DNA of 17,893 nt from Chloromonas sp. AAM2. Taxonomy: Eukaryota > Chlorophyta > Chlorophyceae > Chlamydomonadales > Chlamydomonadaceae. Positions within the stretch are counted from its first letter, which is position 1; each line of letters begins with the position of its first letter. Position numbers and translations under genes: made by a program. This document shows, in pieces, positions 1 to 9,500 of the stretch. The stretch is from positions 1 through 17,893 of the forward strand of contig QAXH01001976.1 in assembly GCA_004335635.1 (NCBI GenBank). Reading direction: 5' to 3'. The notes below the pieces were generated by a model. That model made no database searches. It had not been told where the DNA came from and was given only the letters and a program-made list of their open reading frames with translations.

Positions 1-154
1 GGAGGATGCCAGCCAGAGTGGTCCAGGGCGGGGAGGTGTGAGGGTGAGGTGTCACAGACATACTACGTACAGATTTGTACATAACAGTGCATAAACGAAG
101 GTACTGGTCGTTTCCATAACATACGACGTGTAGTGACATGGTGTTACTAAAGAA

Positions 155-201
155 GTTTGCCAGTTCTGGGACAATTCTTGCGTTTTGCACTGAAACCAGT
201 G
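155..201 (+). repeat. Dispersed 47-bp repeat, copy 1
   Basis: Begins GTTTGCCAGTTCTGGGACAA and ends CACTGAAACCAGTG. It aligns without gaps to the copies at 2441-2487 and 3170-3216. Weaker similarity (GAAGCTGTGGCA) continues for some tens of bases beyond copies 1 and 2. Confidence 0.8.
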
Positions 202-762
202 GTGAATTTTTTATTCGAAAAATGTATTCTTTTCATGGAAGCTGTGGCACGACTGCCATCGGCTTGTCACTCGACGCCCTCTGCACGACCTGATGACAGT
301 GCCGTTGATGCATATCGACATGCACCGACTTTTGAAACTGATCTTTGAACCCTGGTCCTTGAATTGGGATGGATAGTCTCAGAAATGCCACCGGAGACCG
401 TGATGCTGCGAACGCGATGATGTGCGCTATTTGCTGGTCAGAGAAATAGTGTGCACAGATCATGCATGGCTGCTTAACGCTAGGGCTTGCAATGGCGTCA
501 ATTCGCTGCGCCGTGCCTGCCGCAGCCGCTTGGCTCAGTCATCCAGGTTCCCTGCACGCTGGAAACGGCTTGGGACGCAGGGCTCGCAACTCCACATGAG
601 GATTTGGAATCCGCAGCGGTCACCAGCCATTTGTTCGCGGTGTGGCGCACCTCTGTTCAACTTGGCTCGTTTTGTACAACTAGTGCTCAAGCAGTGACGC
701 GTGAAAGAGTCGGACACTCGACCCAAGAGCAAAGCCCTTGAATGCTACCGAGCAGCGCCGGC

Positions 763-882
763 ACATCTCAAATCAAGGGGAAGTTGACTGACACGTCTCA
801 GATCAATGGAAACTGGACTGCAACGCCTTAGATCAAGAGAAAGTGGACTGACATGTCTCAGATCATGGAAAACTGGACTGAC
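763..882. repeat. 30-bp tandem repeat, 4 units
   Basis: Four ungapped 30-bp units start at 763, 793, 823 and 853. The approximate consensus is A-YGTCTCAGATCAA-GGAAA followed by CTGGACTGAC. The units differ from one another at several positions, so the array is old. No coding frame runs through it. It lies in the left region that holds no recognisable gene. Confidence 0.85.
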
Positions 883-2260
883 AAGGCTTCATCTGAGCGT
901 GTGGAACCCATTACACAGTTTGGTGTGATCGGCAGGCAGGGAACCAGGGACAGCTGCGGAAAGCACCGAACTTGCACATTGGCAGACCATGAGCGTCACA
1001 CAGGCAGTGGATGCAGCCGACAGTAAGTGTGTAAAGGACCACACTCTCCTGGGTCGTCCATGGCACTGAAAGTGTTGTAAGCTATACCACGATGTCTGTA
1101 AGTCGGACCCATGGCCTTGCACATGTTGTAAGCTATCCTATACCTCAACTGGTTGCAGGCAATCAGTGAGCTCTTTTGTAGAGCGTTTATCAAACATACC
1201 TCATACAGGTAAATCAGGTATATAAGCCGTACGCTACTGCGGTCATTTTGCATGCACGAACGTTTTCAGATTCGGATATCAGAAACTGTGCTGAACTCAG
1301 GACAGCAGATGCCAAGTACAGAATACTAGTTCTGTACTGCGAGCTAACGAGAATGTATGTGTTGGGTGACCAAACTTCACAACAACCGCTCAACCTCCAT
1401 TCACCGCACTGACATCAGTTCACACCTCACACTTGACACCAAACACAACGTGGTCACCAACGCGCATGTGCTTTGAATGCGCACAGCCACGGCAAGGCTT
1501 TGTTGACAAGCCGACCGCCAATCTCACCTCATGTAGGTATCCACTCTTCGCGGGTGTCCTCCACATGAGTGGTCTGACAAGGACTAACTTCCAACTGCAA
1601 ATGCCGTAAAAGTCTGCATCAGAAAGGTTTTATATGCGCCTTGGTTTCTGTAAGCATTCAACAAGCTGCCGTGTTCAAACCATGCACCTCGGTGCATGCT
1701 CATGCGTTGGCGCATAGCGTGCCTTGTGTAATCTCTGTGCTGGTTGCACATGCTACACTTTGTGTGAACAATTATTGCCGCCCATGCGCGCGTTGCAATC
1801 ATGAGACTTGAACATCATAGGATGTAAGACCAAAAAACATTGGTGGAGTTATTCAAAAAAGGAAGACCCTACGTGCACCCCCTACAAAGGCTGAATCAGA
1901 TTCAGGCCTGATGAGATCGATGCGTCCGACTTGGCGAGACTGGCCAGCAGATACAATGTCTGCACAAATGCCGCCTAACACAACCGCGCATTGTGTATCA
2001 CCCAAGCAGCTCCACGTCCAGAACGTTTACGTGCCTATGACGGATGATAAGGCGTGCCCACAGTACACAACTACTGCCCAATATGATGCTCAGATTGCTG
2101 TGTTCTGTGCACGTGCACCCTGCAATCATCACGGCTTTAAAGAATGAGTGCCAGGCGCAGCAATCACCATGTCGGAACCAAACGCCCTGCAGCACATGGG
2201 CGGCTTCAGTTACCGCACCTCAGGTTGCGCATTGGCAACTTATCATTTAACCAGGGCATT

Positions 2261-2396
2261 GTGAAACCCACCATGTGCCCGTCATGGCATGTGTACGTTA
2301 TCAGCATCAATCGTTTAAAAATGTGTGACGCAACCAATTGAAAACACCATAAGCATGTCGGTCATTGTACAAAAAAACACCTGCATGGAAGAAGTT
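2261..2396 (+). repeat. Diverged direct repeat, copy A
   Basis: Three anchors, GTGAAACCCACCATGT, AAGCATGTCGG and TGGAAGAAGTTT, occur in this order and recur at 3268-3367 with different spacing. It lies immediately left of dispersed-repeat copy 2. Confidence 0.55.
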
Positions 2397-2440
2397 TGTG
2401 TAAGGTATCAATCCTGTGCTTCAAGTGTAAAAAAAAAGAT

Positions 2441-2487
2441 GTTTGCCAGTTCTGGGACAATTTTTAAGGACAGCACTGGAACCAGTG
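2441..2487 (+). repeat. Dispersed 47-bp repeat, copy 2
   Basis: Same 47-bp length as copy 1, with identical GTTTGCCAGTTCTGGGACAA start and a perfect CACTGG-AA-CCAGTG inverted end. It is followed by GAAGCTGTGGCA, as in copy 1, so the repeat unit is probably longer than the core. Confidence 0.8.
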
Positions 2488-2890
2488 TGGCAGCAGGGAA
2501 GCTGTGGCAGCAGTGTTCGTGCCAGAGTAGAGGCTCCATTGCTAGACAGGGAGGCAGAGGCTCATTGCATTTTGGTTACAGTAGGTAACTTGCCCAACAA
2601 AATGATATAAATCAACAAAATCAACGAGGAAAAGGACAGAAATCAACAGTTTTCTGGGAAACATTTCTGAGTTCTGCAGTGGTTGCATTCTGACTTCACA
2701 CGGGACCCACGAGACAGACTGCTGGGTGTCTTGCTGGTCTTGCTGGGTGCCACCAGCCGTGCAACAATTGGTCTCAGTCTCGGTTAGATGAGCACTGGTC
2801 ACCACACATATCAAGTACTCGGTGAACGACCAGCAACACAGTAGACTCCCGGTAACACGAGGTCTACTCAGTGATGGCCCATCTATGCAT

Positions 2891-3214
2891 TCATACCGCT
2901 GACTCCCCAGGGACAGGCCCCATGATCTTGGCCAACCTGTTGCTGCTGAAATCCCCCTGTTTGATGGCCCGCTGCAGCCTCACATTGCGGGTGACCTGAC
3001 GCACTGACTCATGCAAACCGCGAGAATCCATGCCAGTGACGTGTGGCTGGTTGGTGATGGGCTCAGCTCCTTCTTGCAGGGACATGTTGACCAGGACTAG
3101 GCAGGAGTTGCAGTTGTTACCAGCGGGGCGTCCAGTGCTTTTGCCAGAGCCTTCACGCTTGGCCACGCCCACTGACTCCAGTGCAAGTCCTGTAAACTGT
3201 CCCAGAACTGGCAA
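2891..3214 (-). CDS. Unrecognised 108-codon open frame starting in a repeat copy (possible mobile-element fragment)
   Basis: An open frame beginning (L/M)PVLGQFTGLALESVG within the inverted repeat copy. It continues through GRPAGNNCNSCLVLVNMS and EPITNQPHVTGMDSRG to RLAKIMGPVPGESAV and a stop. Amino-acid composition is balanced and protein-like, better than the overlapping plus-strand frame. I recognise no family. Since its first 15 codons belong to a dispersed repeat, it could be a piece of a transposable element or a degenerate member of a repeated gene. It could also be chance. Confidence 0.3.
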   Translation of the reverse strand: MPVLGQFTGLALESVGVAKREGSGKSTGRPAGNNCNSCLVLVNMSLQEGAEPITNQPHVTGMDSRGLHESVRQVTRNVRLQRAIKQGDFSSNRLAKIMGPVPGESAV

Positions 3215-3216
3215 AC
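3170..3216 (-). repeat. Dispersed 47-bp repeat, copy 3 (inverted)
   Basis: Reverse-complement copy, again exactly 47 bp from GTTTGCCAGTTCTGGGACA to CACTGGAGTCAGTG. On the minus strand it forms the start of the open frame at 2891-3214. Confidence 0.8.
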
Positions 3217-3267
3217 TTTGTTTTTTGTGTATCCTGTGTTTCGAGTCATGTGTTTATCCAAGGCAAT

Positions 3268-3367
3268 GTGAAACACACCATGTACCAAGTGATGCGAACA
3301 AGTAAAGGGCCCCAAGCATGTCGGCTATTTTACCATCGTACAAACTTCAAACTCTTTGGAAGAAGTT
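3268..3367 (+). repeat. Diverged direct repeat, copy B
   Basis: Carries GTGAAACACACCATGT, AAGCATGTCGG and TGGAAGAAGTTG in the same order as copy A. It adjoins dispersed-repeat copy 3, so both repeat types travel together. Confidence 0.55.
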
Positions 3368-3553
3368 GACAGATGTGGTATCATAAGTAGCTGCCTGAAG
3401 ATCAACCTTGGTCGTCTGCTGAACAGTACTGCTGCAACCGATGCTACTTGATTCAAGCTTCTGAAAACACCCGTTGCTCCTGCGCACGATCCACGTACGA
3501 GGAAGTCGCAGTTGACAAGCGTCCGAGTCGTTCCCTGGCCCGGCTTCCAGGTC
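3347..3553 (-). CDS. Candidate terminal exon, kinase C-tail
   Basis: Acceptor ...CTGCGCAGTGCGTCAG joins in phase 0 to the kinase end, giving ...RPPVHE then DLEAGPGNDSDACQLRLPRT, a middle part with FQKLESSSIG, and VNFFQRV before a TGA stop. TKL kinases usually follow RP-x-x-x-E with a short helix such as x-x-L-E, so DLEA is a sensible continuation. A pyrimidine-rich stretch (CTTTCTTCGCTTC) lies upstream of the acceptor. The support is phase and a reasonable tail only. A neighbouring acceptor (...CTGCGCAG) would shift the frame and give a different, longer C-terminus ending at 3325. Confidence 0.4.
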   Translation of the reverse strand, partial: DLEAGPGNDSDACQLRLPRTWIVRRSNGCFQKLESSSIGCSSTVQQTTKVDLQAATYDTTSVNFFQRV

Positions 3554-6500
3554 CTGACGCACTGCGCAGCGCGTAATGTGAAGCGAAGAAAGCCTGCCGA
3601 GTTGCCTCCTCGCGCATCAGCGCCTCCAAGCGACGCTTGACCTGCGAGCATGACGGACCTCCTTGACACTGCGTCCAGCACTTACGTCAACGTGTGAATC
3701 CTGGGGCTGAGCCATCATGGGCTAGGCATCAAGATGCACCTTTCCGCCACCCGGCCATGAGCACTGAGGGGCTCGTCCACACGCCTACGAAGCCCGTGCA
3801 TACATAGGACACCGTCAGTGTTCCGAGTTTTCTTCAACATAAGTGGAAAACTTCCGGCACGTACCGTGTCATTGTTAGAATCAGTCGAACTTTATTGCGT
3901 AACCGTCTGTAATCCAGGATTTGAGGCAACGGTTTTGACTGGATTTTGTGTAAAGCTCAAATATCCGTTGTTCTGCGGTGCCAATTTTCTGCTAAGCCAC
4001 ATTCGTTCAAGCCACATTTGTGCTCTTTGCTCCAAAACCAGTGAGCGCGAAGCCTGGACCCCGTGCATAAACAGCCGCCACGCACTTGGCAACCATCACA
4101 CCGGGGTCAGTGCCGTGCTCACTGTTATTCAATGGAACGCGTGGTACTGCTGCGATTGCCGCATTGCTGGCAGTCACACTGCATAACAGACTGGATTGCG
4201 GACGATGCATGGAACTGATGCGATTGCCCCAGTGTTGGCGTTGACGAACGCATGGCAGGAAAACTTGGGGCTGATGTCCGCCCTTTGACAGTTCGACAAA
4301 CGTTGTGTCGAGGTTGGAATTGGCCGCCAGTCGGAGCGATTTTTCATTTAGTGTAGCGTTTTCTGTAGATGTTCTTGGCCTCCAGTGGGGTTCGACTAGA
4401 TTTGCATTGCGATCGGGATTTTGGATGAAGATATGCGCGCTTACCTCGTGCACTGGCGGGCGTGCCTTGGGGTTTTCCCTCCAGCATGACTGTATGAGCA
4501 GCCGAAGTGCAGGGGGCGCGTCAACGGGGATGGACGGGCGCAGGCCGCGGATGGCTACCGCCAATATGATCTGCAGCAACAGCGGAGAACCAAGCAGGAG
4601 CGATAGTGACGCTTCTTGGACAAGTCTTGGACAATGGCCCAGACCGGCACCTGCCCGGTACTGCACACAGGCTTGTACCACTCATTCAAAATTGCCATCT
4701 GCGTCCTCAAACCAGTGCTGGCTCTGAGGTGGCCACAAAGTCTCCAGCACTTGCACTATCTATCCTTTAACCCACCTGGAATAAACTTCCCATGCCTTCA
4801 CCAGGCACCATCATCGCTGCTTTGCCCTGCTGATCGACTGCAGCACTGCCGCCACGCCCGGAACCAGCGTGACTGGTGAGCCAGCTCATCCCGGCCAATA
4901 CGCCTGCCTCAAAGTCCGTCAGGCTGCCGCTGATTGCAGGCAACGCAAGGCCAGCGCTGGCTACAGCCCTGCTCAATGTGGAGGAGGAGCCAATGAGCGG
5001 ATGTTGCGTATCTCTGTCAGCTCCGCTATACCCCGTTCTTCCAGACCGGTTGCTGTACCGTGCGCCTGCCTGGGCTGCCGCCGACAACTTCATATAGTTT
5101 GCTGTGGCTGCAAGCTGGCTGCTGCCAGGTGCATCAGATGCAGCTTGTATCAACTGGGTATTGCCACGAGATGCACCTGCCTGCATGCCAGTCACTGTGG
5201 TAGCTGGTGCAGTTGATGCTGATGGTACCTGGACTCGTTGCTGGCCGAGCACATCACTGTCAGCTGATGGCGGGGGTGCAGTGTCTGTGGTGTTCTCTGG
5301 ACCCGTCAGTCTGTGCTGATGATGATCATTGTGGCAGCTGTGTGCTTGTTCACCAGTCGTGCACGGCTGCGCGGCATCAGCAACTAGCAGCCGCTGTTGC
5401 ATGTTTGCAGGCTCCCCTTTAAGCCTGGTCGGAGGCAGTAGTGGCTGCTCTGAGGCGGGCTCTGACTCGGCCTCACAACATGGCCCTGCCGGGTCCGCGA
5501 CAATGACACGCTGCTCCATGTTCTTGTGGGGCGACGGCGGCTGCATTTCTACTTCCCCACGGTTTGTGGAAACCGGAGCGACTTGCATATGCTGCAGCAG
5601 GTTTGCCATCATAGGAGAGGAAATATTGTGCGCGGCAGAGGTCGTCACTGGAAGTTGCAGGTTGGATGCCGTGGGAATGTGCAGCGCAGCTAACGCATCC
5701 GTGCTGCTGCCGGTGTGGCTGGTTCTGCCAACGGTGCCGCTGCTGCCTGGAGGTACTTGCAGGTCCTTCTGTAACAGCACACCTGGAAAAGTGGCATCCT
5801 GGAGAGGCAGTCCTGCTCCTTTGACAGATGCACCCGTCTGGGGAGCCTCTTGGTCCAAAGCGTCAGGCTGGGGTCCTAACATTTGAAACTCTGGGTTCTG
5901 AAAAGGGCTCACAGGGCTACGAGGTTTGCTGGGAACGTGACTGCTTGTTATAGCAGCTGCTGCAGGCCTCTGCATCTTCACTTCCTGGTGGTGCTCTGTC
6001 AGGTCCTGCTGGCTGGCAGCTGATGGCAGCAGCATCTGTTGCCGTGGCCGCACTGCCTGTTGAAAACCAGGCGACAGCTGCTGGCCAGCAAGAGGCTGCT
6101 GCTGATGTGGAGAGGCGTCGCCCACCTTGTGACTGGTACTGGGTCGGCTCGACAACTGCCTGGGTGGCACAGAGCTGCCAGCTGCTGGACAGGCGACCGA
6201 CTGTTGATGCTCAATGTTTGGTGCACGAATGGCCCTGCGCGCAGGAGAAGCAAATGGCTGCGGAGGCGGTGGTGGGGGAGGGTAAGGCATAGATGGTTCC
6301 GACCAGGGCACTCGCCCGGATAGTGTCTCGTACATGATGCAGCCAAGAGCGTAGACATCGCATTTCTGGTCGACACGGGTTCCGTTGAATTGCTCTGGCG
6401 CCATGTACTGGGGCGTGCCGCCCTGCTCAGTGACGCTGATAAACGAGCGAAAAGGATCCTGTATGCAACACGTGGTGGGGTTAGAGGCGCGCTCAAAACG

Positions 6501-9500
6501 GAATAAAACAACGCAACCACAGAACAACAGAACAAAACAAGGCTGTGCGGGCTTCAGTGCTTCCTTACCCTCCGGGCAATGGTTGCATGTCTTGCATTGC
6601 GCTGGCGTTCTCAGGCAGTTGGTTTTGTCGTGATTGAGAGTGCGAATGATTGGCCGCATCTATCTTGTGGCGTTTACTTGTATCTCACCTGAGCTCGCGC
6701 CTCTGGCCGTACTACTTGTATCGCCGACTTCAATCATGGCTTTCACTTCAGCGACAGTTAGGCGTCTCAACACCTCACCTTGAACTTGCTGATGCCAAAG
6801 TCCGCTATCTTTGCAATTCCTCCGACCATCAGCACATTCTGTGGCTTGAGGTCGCGGTGGATGACGCCGCCCGCGTGCAGCACTGCCAGACCGGAGGCGA
6901 TGTCACACGAAACCTGCGGTGACGACCAATGTGCGCATACAAGGGGGTCAAACTGTGTGGAGCCTAAATCGATCGCCACAAGGAGCGTATGAGCAGAAGC
7001 GGGGGTGTACAGACAGGTTACAAAACAGTCGGGTGGTGGGGCAAGCTCTGGCCTGTGTAAAGCCGGCTGATCAAAGGCACTTCTCTGAAGATCTGGCTGT
7101 CGGCAGCCTTGCCAGGTCACCAGACTCACCTTCAAAATCTCCATCATGCTCATGGGTGGCTGATGTGCACCATGCAGTCGCTGTGTCAGGTTGCAGTCAG
7201 CGAGCTCCATGATCAGGGCAACCTGCAGTTGAGGCCGGAGTCTGATGATCTTGCAATTCACAGTCAACACTTTCAGTGGGTGCACTGTGGGTGCACAGAC
7301 ATTACACATTCCTACTACACCGTCCTAATGCACACACACAACATGAGCAAGGTGATGCATCATCAAATCAGGGAACGTTGTAAGTCTCCAGACTTCGGTG
7401 CCGTCCATTTTCGGTGCCGTCTGTTCCAAACCTTTCAGCCTTAGAGCACATTTTACCTTTACCACACCTGCTGGGGCACTTGCTCTGGCGGCTCTTGCCG
7501 GCCACCAGTGCCAGAATCAGCAGCTGTCCGCCTGCGCTCCACAAACTGACGCCTGTGCTCTTCATCAGCACCTCGCACGGATGGTGCTTCTGCTGGTGAT
7601 GCAGCTGTTGGTGATGATTGCTCTTGCTGTGGGCCCTGCGGTTGCTGCCCAGATAAGCCACGCATGGACCCGAACTGACGTTCAACACGATGCGGACCCG
7701 ACAATGACATTCGTCCAAACACGGGTGGCCTGCTGCCGCTTGCAGGTGAAGCTGCTGACAGCTCAGATGCTGCTCCTGCTGCTGCCGCCAGTGACTGGAA
7801 TTGAGCATTACCCACCGCCGGTGCTGTTTCTCCGTGCTGTGGTTGCACTCGACCCTGGGGCAGGTGCTGGCGCTGCACAGGCTGGGGTGTCTGAATGGCA
7901 GCTGAAGAGAGCGATTGAGCCTCAGGTCGACGTGACGGTGGGCCAAGGCATGCGCCCAGCAAATTGATAATATGTGGGCAGCCCCGGAAGTGTGCAGTCA
8001 TCTCCACCTCCTTCACCAACGTCTGCAGGTTGTGCAGGACGAGCAGCCAGGGTAATCAAGCACGGCAAGCGGTGCGCAATCATGTACAATCAGTCACTGC
8101 AATCTGGAGGACGAGCGCAGGGACGAACTATCATGCCTTATTTCGATTTGTATGATCTGATCTGATGCTCACCTGGTAGTGTTGAGGCCCCTCGCATGCC
8201 ATGATCTTGACGGCGACCTGTGTGCCCCGCCACACTGCCTGGTACACACGCCCGTAACCGCCCACACCAATCAGCTTTCCCAGGTAAGGAGCGACCTCCG
8301 CCTCGTAATCAACGTTTAGTTCAACCTGTGAAGCAGCACAAGGAGAACAACGCAGTTCTGCAACATGCTTCCCTGCCACTTCTTCAAGTGAACAGTAAAT
8401 GCAATCATATCGCTGCCCACTGATCCGTTCAGCTTGGTTCCTGCGGCGTGGCAAGTGCTATTGTTGGAGAGCTTTTGTTGCTGTTCCAATCAGGGTTGGG
8501 CGGGTGCCACCGATTGCCAACCGGTTGGTGTTGCTGACTGTGATGTGCACGGATGCTTACGCTGACAGCTAGAATCCGAAATTGGCACATTGTTTGCGTA
8601 GAAAGGCGCAGACAAAACTACCGCCTATACGACTACCATTCTACACATTCTACATCGACTGTATAACATAAAAATTGTCATGGTAGACTTTGAGCTCCCT
8701 TCTTAGGGCTTTGAAGCAGGTGTTTGTTGTTCATGTCGCGCTGTTTAAGCAGTATGGCTGATGCCAACTCGCACAAGCGTGCAAGTCGTGGCGATGATGT
8801 TCAAGTTGTCTAAGCTGAAGTTCAAGTTGTCTAAGAGGTGTCCCAGAAGCATGCTTAGAACAGTTACCAGCCCGCAGTCCTATTCAAGCTAGTGGGCATC
8901 CGCTAGGCTTGCCGCAGCCAAGCCTGTTCCCCATGCTGCAGAAGAAATCAGTGGGCAACAAGCAGCAGGTCAAGCTTTTATATATATAGCCAGCTGCAAC
9001 CCGTTGCAATTGGTGGTCTGGCAGTCCGTTCCCGCAGCTCAATCAAGCTGCCCTGTGCCTGCTGCCCATGCACACCACCAGCTGTGCTAGTGAGCGCAAC
9101 TGGTCCATTTGGGGCAGCATCTACACCGGCTGGCCGTCTTATGTGCTGAAAAGCTTGTGTATATCCAAAGCAATTCAACGATGAATACTGACACCTGCGC
9201 TACCTTGGACTGTGAGCATATACATATACTGTGAGCTTTGCACTGAATCAGGTGTTCATCAAACCATTTGCACCCGGTTGGCTGAACGGTAAGAGTCAGT
9301 TGGCGAGTTAGTAATTTCATTAGTTGTGCACCGGCCCAGCCTTACATCCTGGTAAGTGCGCTGCATCTGGCGTCTGCGCCTTGGCCATGGCAGCACTCAG
9401 CACATCGGGGTCATCTGGAGGAACTTGAGGACATAAAGGTTGTGCTTAGGCTGATTGAGGATGGCTCAGAGTGACCTTGGATTATGCAGAATGGGGTCAG

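Larger units (their letters stand above)
1..3346. other. Left flank without recognisable gene; repeat-rich
   Basis: Apart from the repeats listed and the doubtful open frame at 2891-3214, I find no supported gene here. Open frames are short on both strands and lack convincing splice chains. An additional imperfect 51-bp-spaced duplication (GTTGTAAGCTAT core) lies at about 1058-1140. The stretches 1-150, 205-760 and 1150-2240 show nothing I can name. Confidence 0.6.

Noticed and set aside
3325..3681. 118-codon minus-strand frame as the gene's last exon
   Set aside because: It would join in phase through a neighbouring acceptor, but the continuation (ECVRTWKPGQG) is less like a kinase tail than the DLEAGPG reading. 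Kept only as an alternative.
4305..4727. 140-codon plus-strand open frame
   Set aside because: Antisense to the kinase C-lobe exon and its flanks; no family features.
5329..5886. 185-codon plus-strand open frame
   Set aside because: It is antisense to the confirmed low-complexity kinase exon, whose repetitive Gln/Ser/Pro codons keep other frames open. Its own composition (Cys/Ser/Trp-rich) looks like a shadow.
5999..6535. 178-codon minus-strand open frame in another frame of the kinase exon
   Set aside because: Out of frame with the activation-loop and APE motifs, and it has no matching splice phase.
7398..7967. 189-codon plus-strand open frame
   Set aside because: Antisense to the beta-4/beta-5 insert exon; the hydrophobic Leu/Ala/Val runs are reverse complements of Gln/Ser codons.
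8970..8990. TATATATA as a promoter TATA box
   Set aside because: It lies in the middle of the receptor kinase gene with no first exon or start context nearby; a short AT run is more likely.
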